Source: a bacterium (GTDB lineage Bacteria > Ratteibacteria > UBA8468 > B48-G9 > JAFGKM01). Taken from it: a stretch of DNA of 5,715 nt. Position 1 is the stretch's first letter. Every line of letters starts with the position of its first letter. A program made the translations under genes and the position numbers. The stretch is taken from contig JAGGVW010000027.1 in assembly GCA_021157805.1 (NCBI GenBank), forward strand, positions 1 through 5,715. Reading direction: 5' to 3'. This document shows positions 1-5,588 of this stretch, one piece after another. The notes under the pieces are model-generated. The model saw nothing but the letters and a program-made list of their open reading frames with translations. It did not search any database and was not told where the DNA came from.

Positions 1-1
1 C

Positions 2-580
2 CCAAAAGATATTTCATCAATAATTTTTTACTCTGATGTGAAAGAAACAGATAAAGTAATTGAAGCAGGAACAGGTTCTGGCGCTTTACTGATTTCCCTG
101 GCAAAAATTATTAAAAGGGGAAAAATTATTTCAATTGAAAGAAATGAACAGTTTCAAAAAATCGCCATTGAAAATCTGAAAGAATATTTCGGGAAAGTTC
201 CTGAAAATGTTAATCTTATAAGAAGAGATGTTTATGATGAAAATTTTGAAATTGATGTTGAAGAAAAATGGGCAGATAAGATTTTCCTTGACCTTCCAGA
301 ACCATGGAAAGGAAAAAGATTACTGAAATATATAAGAGAAGGCGGAATTCTGGTAAACTATAATCCTCAAATTATGCAGATAAAAAGATTTATTGAAGAA
401 ATTGAAGGAATGGGATTTGTTGATTTTAAAGTTATAGAAATACTGGAAAGGGAATGGATTGTTGATAAAAAAAGGACAAGACCAACTGATTTGATGAGAG
501 GACATACAGGTTTTATTATGTTTGCAAGAAAATATAAAAGTGAAAATGGAAAAATCCCCTGTCTTGCAAGTGGCTCTTGA
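2..580 (+). CDS. trmI: tRNA (adenine-58-N1)-methyltransferase, TrmI type (5' end outside window)
   Basis: This is the C-terminal two thirds of a class I SAM-dependent methyltransferase that makes m1A at position 58 in the tRNA T-loop. The frame is open from base 2. The residues before the GTG at 38 (PKDISSIIFYSD) match the PKD segment that precedes motif I in this family, so 38 is an internal Val codon and the true start lies outside the window. Visible motifs are the SAM-binding VIEAGTGSGAL, an acidic residue after the next strand (SIER), the catalytic-side FLDLPEPW, and a C-terminal block RPTDLMRGHTGFIMFARK, close to the family's RP...GHTG...AR signature. About 193 residues are seen; the family is usually 250-290. 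The last ~11 residues (from SENGK) are an extension that overlaps the next gene by 35 nt. The family call is confident; the symbol follows the bacterial/archaeal homologue. Confidence 0.9.
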   Translation, partial: PKDISSIIFYSDVKETDKVIEAGTGSGALLISLAKIIKRGKIISIERNEQFQKIAIENLKEYFGKVPENVNLIRRDVYDENFEIDVEEKWADKIFLDLPEPWKGKRLLKYIREGGILVNYNPQIMQIKRFIEEIEGMGFVDFKVIEILEREWIVDKKRTRPTDLMRGHTGFIMFARKYKSENGKIPCLASGS

Positions 581-1844
581 TTTTATTGAACTAAAAAGAG
601 CATTGAAAGTAGCGGAAGAAGCAGTTAAAGGGGGTATTGACTGGCTGGAAGCAGGAACTCCTTTAATAAAATCAAATGGTATGGAAGCAGTAAGAAAATT
701 GAGAGAAAAGTTCCCTGAAAAAGTAATAGTCGCTGATATGAAAATTGCTGATACAGGAAGGGTTGAAAGTGAAATTGCTTTTAAATCAGGTGCTGATATT
801 GTTGTAGTATTAGGAAGTGCTTCTGACCAGACAATAAAAGAATGTGTTGAAGCAGCAAAAAATTATGGGGGAAAAGTTATGGTTGACCTTATGGAAGAGT
901 CAGCAAATTTGAAGAGGGCAAAAGAAGTGGAAAAAATGGGGATTGATTTCATATCTGTTCATACTCCAATTGACCAGCAGATGACAGGAGATATAAATTT
1001 CAGTTTACATAAAACAGTATCTCAAAAAGTAAAAGTGCCTGTTGCCGCAGCTGGTGGAATAAACTCAGAAAATATAGTTGAAGCAATGAAAGCAGGTGTT
1101 TCAATTTTCATTGTTGGCGGTGCTATAACAAAATCAGAAAATGTAGAAAAATCAGTTAAAAATTTGAAAGAAGCAATAAAAAATAAGAAAAAAGTACCAT
1201 CTATATATTTTAAAAGAGTAAAAATAGAAAATGTTAAAGATATTCTTCTAAAGGTTTCAACTGCTAATATTTCTGATGCTTTGCATAGAGGTGGATGGGT
1301 AAAAAATATCAAACCAGTTCTTTCAGAAAAATTTAAAATGGTAGGACAGGCAATTACTGTAAGGACATATCCTGGGGATTGGGCAAAACCAGTTGAAGCA
1401 ATTGATATAGGTGAAAAAGGAAATATTATCGTTATTGATGCTGGAGGAGTTGGTCCTGCTGTCTGGGGAGAACTGGCAACAAATAGTTGTAAAATAAAAG
1501 GTATTTCAGGAGTTGTAATTTTTGGAGGAATTAGAGATGTTGAAGAAATAATAAAGATGAATTTTCCTGCTTTTGCTACAGTTATAACACCACAGGCAGG
1601 TGAACCAAAGGGATTTGGAGAAATAAATATTCCCATTAAAATTGGGGGGCAGGTTATAAAACCAGGTGACTGGATTGTAGGAGACAGGGATGGAGTTGTT
1701 GTGATTCCTGAAGAGAAAATTGTTGAAATTACAAATAGAGCAATGGATGTTCTTGAGAAAGAAAACAGAATAAGAAAAGAAATAAAAGATGGTTCTACAT
1801 TGAGCAGTGTGACGGAACTTTTAAAATGGGAAAAAGTAAGATAA
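546..1844 (+). CDS. Fusion of 3-hexulose-6-phosphate synthase-like domain and RraA-like/aldolase domain
   Basis: A 432-residue protein with two domains. Residues ~5-212 are a (beta/alpha)8 barrel of the orotidine-5'-phosphate decarboxylase superfamily, HPS branch. They carry LQVALD, EAGTPLIK, the D-x-K-x-x-D metal/catalytic motif (D64, K66, D69), MVDL (D114), SVH (H139) and phosphate-binding AAGGIN and IVGGAIT. HPS condenses formaldehyde with ribulose 5-phosphate, or runs in reverse to make ribulose 5-phosphate; the relative 3-keto-L-gulonate-6-phosphate decarboxylase is the alternative. Residues ~225-425 are an RraA/HMG-aldolase-like domain with WGELAT, GGIRD (R330, D331) and RDGVVVIP. The fusion is known in other prokaryotes, usually annotated as a bifunctional HPS/ribonuclease regulator, but R and D favour a divalent-metal aldolase or decarboxylase-like role. 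ATG 546 is chosen because it places the start just before VLQVALD; TTG 522 in frame would add 8 residues. Neither has a good ribosome site, so coupling to the overlapping trmI is likely. No phosphohexuloisomerase partner is visible. Confidence 0.88.
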   Translation: MEKSPVLQVALDFIELKRALKVAEEAVKGGIDWLEAGTPLIKSNGMEAVRKLREKFPEKVIVADMKIADTGRVESEIAFKSGADIVVVLGSASDQTIKECVEAAKNYGGKVMVDLMEESANLKRAKEVEKMGIDFISVHTPIDQQMTGDINFSLHKTVSQKVKVPVAAAGGINSENIVEAMKAGVSIFIVGGAITKSENVEKSVKNLKEAIKNKKKVPSIYFKRVKIENVKDILLKVSTANISDALHRGGWVKNIKPVLSEKFKMVGQAITVRTYPGDWAKPVEAIDIGEKGNIIVIDAGGVGPAVWGELATNSCKIKGISGVVIFGGIRDVEEIIKMNFPAFATVITPQAGEPKGFGEINIPIKIGGQVIKPGDWIVGDRDGVVVIPEEKIVEITNRAMDVLEKENRIRKEIKDGSTLSSVTELLKWEKVR

Positions 1845-1846
1845 AT

Positions 1847-1853
1847 GGAGGAG
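1847..1853 (+). promoter_or_regulatory. Shine-Dalgarno site that sets the dehydrogenase start
   Basis: GGAGGAG lies just after the stop codon of the fusion gene (TAA 1842-1844). GGAGG ends 5 nt before ATG 1857. This favours 1857 over the in-frame ATG at 1845, which overlaps the site itself and has none of its own. The site sits 2 nt past the upstream stop, so the two genes are probably translationally coupled. Confidence 0.75.
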
Positions 1854-1856
1854 AGA

Positions 1857-2849
1857 ATGGAAAAAATTGTATTTTTAATGCCATCTAAAAGATATAAAAA
1901 AATTTTTGAAAAAGAAACTGTTGAGAAATTGAAAAAATATGGTGAAGTTAAAATATGGGATGAAAAGGAAAATATAGAAAATTTTACAAAGAACTCAACT
2001 ATAATTATTACAAGCTGGGGTTCTCCTGAAATAACTTCTTCAATCTTCAAATCTGCTCCTGACTTAAAATTCATTATGCATGCTGCTGGTTCAATTAAAC
2101 CATATATAAAAAAAGAAGTAATGAAAAAAGGAGTAAGAGTAAGTAGTGGTTCTGGAGTTCTTGGCAAATTTGTTGCAATTACGACACTTGGACTTATTTT
2201 AGTTTCAGTGAAAAAAATCTTCTGGTGGAGCGATTTTATAAAAGAGACAGGTAAGTGGAGAGAAGATGAAAAAATAATGAAATATACTGATGAGATTATT
2301 GGAGTTAATACTGGAATTATAAGTATGTCAAATGTTGGAAGAAATTTAGTATCTCTTTTAAAACAATTCACAGAAAAAATTTATGTTTATGACCCTTACT
2401 GCACAGAAGAGCAAATTAAAAATTACGGAGGAGTAAAAGTAAAAAGTTTAATGGAAATTGCTGAAAAATGCGAAATAGTTGCTTTATGTGCTCCTTTAAC
2501 TGAAGAAACAAAAGGTATGATAGGAAAAAACTTTTTCAAAAATATGAAAGATGGGGCTGTTTTTATAAATACAGCAAGAGGAGCAATAATAGACGAAAAA
2601 ACACTTATTGAAGAACTGAAAAAAGAAAGAATATTTGCCTGTCTTGATGTGACATATCCTGAACCACCTGAAGAAAACTCTCCACTTTACAATTTAAAAA
2701 ATTTAATTATTTCTCCCCATATTGCTGGATGTGTCCATTCTGGATTGAAAGAACTGGGAAAATTTTCTGTTGAAGAAATAGGTAGATTTATAAGAGGAGA
2801 AAAGCTGGAAAATGAAATAAAACTGGAAAAAATTAACATAATTGCATAA
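1857..2849 (+). CDS. D-2-hydroxyacid dehydrogenase family protein, atypical Rossmann motif
   Basis: A 330-residue NAD-dependent 2-hydroxyacid dehydrogenase (phosphoglycerate/glyoxylate reductase-like). Residues ~1-115 and the last ~30 form the substrate domain (ITSWGSP, HAAGSIK). Residues ~120-295 form the nucleotide domain. The catalytic triad is present: R241 in NTARGAIID, E269 in DVTYPEPP, H288 in SPHIAG. The ribose-binding acidic residue is D179 (YVYDPY), which suggests NAD rather than NADP. The usual GxGxxG loop reads S156-M-S158-N-V-G161: the first two glycines are serines while the flanks (GII before, GR after) are intact. Some sugar-catabolism-associated relatives have one Ser in this loop (from memory), so it is probably a subfamily trait, not decay. 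It follows the HPS-RraA gene by 12 nt with a strong ribosome site and probably acts in the same pathway; the substrate cannot be told from sequence. Confidence 0.88.
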   Translation: MEKIVFLMPSKRYKKIFEKETVEKLKKYGEVKIWDEKENIENFTKNSTIIITSWGSPEITSSIFKSAPDLKFIMHAAGSIKPYIKKEVMKKGVRVSSGSGVLGKFVAITTLGLILVSVKKIFWWSDFIKETGKWREDEKIMKYTDEIIGVNTGIISMSNVGRNLVSLLKQFTEKIYVYDPYCTEEQIKNYGGVKVKSLMEIAEKCEIVALCAPLTEETKGMIGKNFFKNMKDGAVFINTARGAIIDEKTLIEELKKERIFACLDVTYPEPPEENSPLYNLKNLIISPHIAGCVHSGLKELGKFSVEEIGRFIRGEKLENEIKLEKINIIA

Positions 2850-2993
2850 GGAGAAAAAAAGAGCATTCTATAAAAAAGTCAGAGCAATTTCCATTCGGAT
2901 AATAGAACACCAAAGTTTTACAGATGCCGTAAGGTCCTAACTTCTCTTTCTGGTATTTATGAAGATGTGACTCTCCTTATTATTTTAGTATAA
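2848..2993 (+). pseudogene. Frameshifted gene remnant, possibly N-terminus of a family-4-like glycosyltransferase
   Basis: AAGGAG (2848-2853) directly after the dehydrogenase stop looks like a Shine-Dalgarno site, but no ATG/GTG/TTG follows at usable distance. Frame 2854-2940 reads KKRAFYKKVRAISIRIIEHQ and then SFTDAVRS before a stop. A single-base shift at about 2928 joins it to RKVLTSLSGIYEDVTLLIIL, which ends at TAA 2991-2993. The joined segment (…FTDARKVLTSLSGIYEDVTLL) resembles the first beta-alpha-beta unit of GT4-like glycosyltransferases (D-x-R-x-x-K…SL…G-x-E/D-V-T-L-L). What is seen is the two frames and the ribosome-like site. The family assignment is inference from a short stretch and is weak. 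It would have been the fourth gene of the operon, cut off by the inverted-repeat element that starts here. Confidence 0.3.
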
Positions 2994-3068
2994 CGGACAA
3001 TGTTATATATGAAGACGCCGAAGGTAACTTGCGCGAAGCAAAACGTAGCCGTATGTCCGCTGTTAAAC
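2988..3068. repeat. 81-bp imperfect inverted-repeat element with internal hairpins
   Basis: The ends are near-complementary: GTATAAC-GGACA (2988-2999) pairs with TGTCC-GCT-GTTAAAC (3054-3068), leaving one mismatch and a 3-nt bulge. Inside are two small GAA-type hairpins: CC-GAA-GG (3018-3024) and TTGC-GCGAA-GCAA (3029-3041). The interior is clearly more GC-rich than its surroundings. It is non-coding and lies between convergent gene sets. It may be a dispersed structured repeat or MITE-like element. Integron attC sites have similar outer boxes (3' box GTTAAAC fits GTTRRRY), but the spacing of the inner boxes is not right for one. Only one copy is in the window, so repeat status is inferred from structure. 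Confidence 0.5.
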
Positions 3069-3092
3069 GAAGGGATATAATTATAATCCTTC
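3069..3092. repeat. 24-bp near-perfect palindrome over the nuclease stop codon
   Basis: GAAGGG-ATATAA-TTATAA-TCCTTC style symmetry: pairing from G3069:C3092 inward has one G:T wobble and one A:A mismatch. It contains the last codons and stop (3081-3083, - strand) of the nuclease gene and touches the 81-bp inverted repeat. No T-run follows on either strand, so it is not a standard intrinsic terminator. It could still protect mRNA ends or mark an element boundary. Confidence 0.5.
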
Positions 3093-4229
3093 ATTCTTTA
3101 TCACCTCTGCAATCTTTTTGGGATTCTTAACATACTGATAAATTTTTACTATTGGATTTAAATTGGCATTATGGTAATAGATTGCATCCTGAATAATATC
3201 TTAATAAGATTAGTAGAAAAAAGAGCAAATCTTGTCTCCTCCAACGGACTTTCTTTAATTGAAGACACATAAAGCCCTTCTTTATCATTGTAGTAAGAGT
3301 TAATCAATTTTATTAATTTTTTTATTTTTTCTTCTATTTCTCTCAATTCATTTGGTTCAATTTGACCAGGGGGGGAGTTTCGCATAAAGAAAATCAAGTG
3401 AATAAGTTAACATTGCAATGTCTCTTAAGGTTAACTTATCGTTTACATAACTCAAAAGATAAACAAACCATAAATTTATGTTTTCTGGAACTTTATCAAG
3501 ATGAGCCAATATGAAACAAACTTTGAAAAATCCTTCTAAAGTTTTTGGTACGATTTTTATTAACTTTTCTTCATCAATTACTCTTTGCAATTCCTTAGAT
3601 AATTTATCTTCCCATATTGAAATTAGATGATGCTGAAAATCTAAAATTGTTATCTTTGCATCTATATCTTTAACAAATGGCTTTAAAGATTCATCCTTTT
3701 TTAGTATTTTTTCAAAATCCTCTTTTGGTACACGGTATGCTTGCCGGCTTCCCCAGGCAGGTACTACACCGATTTTCCCATAGTGTGCTATCCATTCAGG
3801 GTAAATGAAAGCATACCTTAATGAATTTTTGAGAATATAAAGAAAAATTTTATTTTTATGTAGTACTCTTCCACCTTTGGTTTTCTTTGCAACTTTTGAA
3901 ATTTTAAAATCAAAAAATTGCAAATCTTCCTTATCAGCATATTGAAACTCTACAAATAGTTTTTCCTTCTTGTTTATGTAGACAACAAAATCAGGATCTC
4001 TTGTTATTCCTCCTTCCCTTAAAAACCATAAAAATTTATCTCCTCCATATTTTTCAACAACTATATCCTTTCTTCTTAACTCTTCTTTTAACTTTTTCTC
4101 CAACCACTTTTTTATCTCCAACTCTACTATAGCCTTCTTTTTCATATCTTTTCTATACTCTATGTAGGTTCTTGCTTTTATATCACTTGATTGTGCATAT
4201 ACTAACTTTGCATCCTTTTTCTTGTTCAT
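3081..4229 (-). pseudogene. Type II restriction endonuclease-like gene, PD-ExQ fold, two frameshifts
   Basis: Begins at ATG 4229 with Shine-Dalgarno GAGGTG (4234-4239), 8 nt after the methyltransferase stop. The N-terminus is a Lys/Glu-rich helical stretch (1-58). It is followed by a probable PD-(D/E)xK core: DPDFVVY (P79-D80), then VEFQ (E94-F-Q96), an ExQ variant like that of some Type II enzymes. Frame 1 ends after YAKLPPWSN. At a run of seven G (3369-3375), removing one base continues it as PPGQIEPNELREIEEKIKK and on to STNLIK. That frame stops at 3158, but near 3200 adding one base leads to DIIQDAIYYHNANLNP, then YQYVKNPKKIAEVIKNEGL and a stop at 3081. The repaired protein would be about 382 residues. 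All three pieces have coding-like composition, so the damage is recent or is sequencing error. The name is not recognised; the function is inferred from motif and partner. If truncated at frame 1 (290 residues), the core is present but ~90 C-terminal residues are lost. Confidence 0.75.
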
Positions 4230-4233
4230 ATTT

Positions 4234-4239
4234 CACCTC
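4234..4239 (-). promoter_or_regulatory. Shine-Dalgarno site of the nuclease gene, overlapping the methyltransferase stop
   Basis: On the minus strand the end of the methyltransferase reads TGAGGTGAAATATG: the TGA stop shares bases with GAGGTG, which lies 4 nt before the nuclease ATG (4229). Nuclease translation should therefore depend on ribosomes finishing the methyltransferase, a simple way to make the protective enzyme first. Confidence 0.75.
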
Positions 4240-5293
4240 ATAGTAATTTTTGCTGAAAGTTTTTAATTTTTCTTATGGCTTCCTTAGCAATTTCTGAATT
4301 TATTTCATATCCTATCCCATTTCTTTTTAAATCTCTCGCTACTACCAAAGTAGTTCCTAAACCTAAAAAAGGATCAAACACAGTTTCACCAACAAAACTG
4401 TATGCCTTTATTAATCTATATGGTAATTCATAAGGGAAAGGAGCAGGATGCTCTCTATTATCTCCGCTTCCTTCTGGTTTCATTAGCCATACATCTGATT
4501 TTTTAATCTCTATCCAGAAATCTTTTTCAAGTTTAGATACCTCTTTTTGTTCTTCTGTTAGATGTTCATATTTTTTATAGTTTTTAGGCGCTGGTTTCTC
4601 AAATTCTAATATAAATTCATGCGCATAATTTATAAGTATATTTCCAGGATATGGATATGTTCCAAAGTGTGCTCTTACAGAATTTGTCTTGTGCCATATA
4701 ATTTCTCGTCTGAAAATAAAACCAATATTTTCGCAAAGAGCAACAGTTTTACCGACAATGTTTAAACTCTTAAATCCATGTTCCGTTCTTATAGGCAAAT
4801 TCATAATGTTTATAAATGCCTTCCGTCCTGGTTGTAAAACCCTAAAAACTTCTTTCCAAACTTTTCCTATTTCATTAAACCATTCATCTAAGTCATGTAT
4901 GTTTCCTAAGTCCCCTCCAATTGGATTTTTTGAGTAAAGCTTAGCATTAAAATAAGGAGGAGAAGTAATCATCAAATGAATTGAGTTATCTTCTACTTCT
5001 TTCATATTTCTTGCATCTTTTACATAAACCGTTTGTGTTGTTTCATTAATTGATATAATATTTTCTTTCTTAATTGATACCTCTGATTCAGTGAACAACT
5101 TAAATTTTGAATCACAGATGTAACCTTCTATTTCTTTTACATCTCTTAAATCAAATCTATACTGCCCGCTTGTGGCTTTAAAACCTTTAAGCATTCCTGA
5201 TTTTAATAAACTATGGACACGTTTTACGGTTATTCCTAAATATTTGGCTACCTCTACAGCTGACAAATATTTTCTTTCCCTATAGTCGTCCAT
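4238..5293 (-). CDS. Beta-class DNA methyltransferase (probably N4-cytosine) with N-terminal helix-turn-helix
   Basis: A 351-residue modification enzyme of a Type II R-M pair. Residues ~8-58 form a MerR/excisionase-like DNA-binding domain (YLSAVEVAKYLGITVKRVH, then GMLKGFKATSGQYRF). The methyltransferase follows: catalytic motif IV TSPPYF (110-115), WHKTN (200-204), HPAPFP (282-287), SAM-binding motif I DPFLGLGTT (307-315) and GYEIN (328-332). Motif IV before motif I is the beta-class order. SPPY is typical of N4-cytosine enzymes, although some N6-adenine enzymes also have it. The frame is intact and all key residues are present. Upstream of ATG 5293 is a weak AAAGGT ribosome site. The extra helix-turn-helix may bind its own promoter and regulate the operon, as some methyltransferases do through N-terminal domains; that is inference. 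The recognition sequence cannot be predicted. The 8-nt gap to the nuclease shows a two-gene operon. Confidence 0.9.
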   Translation of the reverse strand: MDDYRERKYLSAVEVAKYLGITVKRVHSLLKSGMLKGFKATSGQYRFDLRDVKEIEGYICDSKFKLFTESEVSIKKENIISINETTQTVYVKDARNMKEVEDNSIHLMITSPPYFNAKLYSKNPIGGDLGNIHDLDEWFNEIGKVWKEVFRVLQPGRKAFINIMNLPIRTEHGFKSLNIVGKTVALCENIGFIFRREIIWHKTNSVRAHFGTYPYPGNILINYAHEFILEFEKPAPKNYKKYEHLTEEQKEVSKLEKDFWIEIKKSDVWLMKPEGSGDNREHPAPFPYELPYRLIKAYSFVGETVFDPFLGLGTTLVVARDLKRNGIGYEINSEIAKEAIRKIKNFQQKLL

Positions 5294-5334
5294 GTTTAAT
5301 TACCTTTGGGTCCAATTATGTTTATTCTTCTTAT

Positions 5335-5486
5335 TTATTTTAAGGGTCTTTCGCATTTTAAGTTATAAGTATTTAACCCTGGATTTAAAAGTCCACAATA
5401 ATGCATCTCGTCTTCTACTATTGAAATAATTTCTACCACTTTATACCCGGTGATATTCAATAATTTCGTCAGTGTATTTAGTCCAT
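5335..5486 (-). pseudogene. Transposase N-terminus remnant (ISL3-like?), frameshifted and truncated
   Basis: ATG 5486 has a strong Shine-Dalgarno site, GGGAGG (5491-5496, 4 nt away), and a promoter upstream, yet reads only Met-Asp-stop. One extra base after the second codon opens a 48-residue frame starting LNTLTKLLNITGYKVVEI and continuing ISIVEDEMHYCG to LKCERPLK, stop at 5335-5337. The first ~27 residues resemble the start of ISL3-family transposases (short helix, LLN…GY.V..I.…DE.H). The zinc-finger CxxC block that should follow is missing, and the sequence instead runs into the presumed terminal repeat. This fits an internally deleted, dead insertion sequence. The family assignment is from memory of the N-terminal pattern and is tentative. 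Confidence 0.4.
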
Positions 5487-5588
5487 TTTGCCTCCCGGTT
5501 CTTCTCTAAATTATAACACTTTTTTGCTGGTAACTGTCAATTTTCTCTATCTTTCTATTTTTCAATAACTTATGAAAATTACTCCACA
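5344..5588 (-). mobile_element. Candidate internally deleted insertion sequence (~245 bp)
   Basis: The proposed ends are GGGTCTTTCGCATTTTAAG (plus strand from 5344) and, inward on the minus strand from 5588, GTGTGGAGTAATTTTCATAAG. They share ATTTT…AAGTTAT in inverted orientation (ATTTTAAGTTAT against ATTTTCATAAGTTAT). Between them lie a promoter, a ribosome site and a broken transposase-like start. The right-hand element edge coincides with the abrupt stop of an amidohydrolase-like frame. No target-site duplication was found. The boundaries are approximate, and the element call depends mainly on the combined context. Confidence 0.35.
5491..5540 (-). promoter_or_regulatory. Sigma70-type promoter and ribosome site pointing towards the R-M genes
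   Basis: On the minus strand TTGACA (5540-5535) and TATAAT (5515-5510) are both perfect consensus hexamers, separated by 19 bp, longer than the ideal 17. Transcription should begin near 5503. The ribosome site GGGAGG (5496-5491) follows. The first ATG downstream (5486) encodes only two residues before a stop, so the transcript would effectively be a ~210-nt leader for the methyltransferase at 5293. No better promoter was seen closer to that gene. Confidence 0.6.

Noticed and set aside
38..40. GTG as the start of the tRNA methyltransferase
   Set aside because: The same frame is open to base 2 and the upstream residues (PKD…) fit the family, so the GTG is internal.
320..505. Minus-strand 61-codon open frame within the tRNA methyltransferase gene
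   Set aside because: Antisense to conserved motifs of a real gene; Phe/Asn/Ser-rich composition typical of a shadow frame.
1022..2371. Long minus-strand open frame (449 codons) across the fusion and dehydrogenase genes
   Set aside because: It is antisense to two well-supported genes. Its Ser/Phe/Ile/Pro-rich product has no recognisable motif and is the expected shadow of AT-rich, purine-biased coding strands.
2988..3068. Integron attC site
   Set aside because: The outer 3' box fits GTTRRRY, but the 5' box misses RYYYAAC by one base and the inner boxes directly abut the outer one on the left. No integrase or cassette pattern is in the window, so it is kept only as a structured repeat.
2850..3080. 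Intrinsic terminator for the left operon, tRNA or other RNA gene
   Set aside because: No GC-rich hairpin followed by a T-run and no tRNA-like cloverleaf was found in this stretch.
3158..3397. A separate small gene starting at TTG 3397
   Set aside because: The 5' part of this frame duplicates sequence already coding in the nuclease frame, and no ribosome site precedes it. It is better explained as a continuation after a frameshift.
4689..4937. Plus-strand 82-codon open frame inside the methyltransferase
   Set aside because: It lies wholly within an intact, motif-rich gene on the other strand and has no family features or ribosome site.
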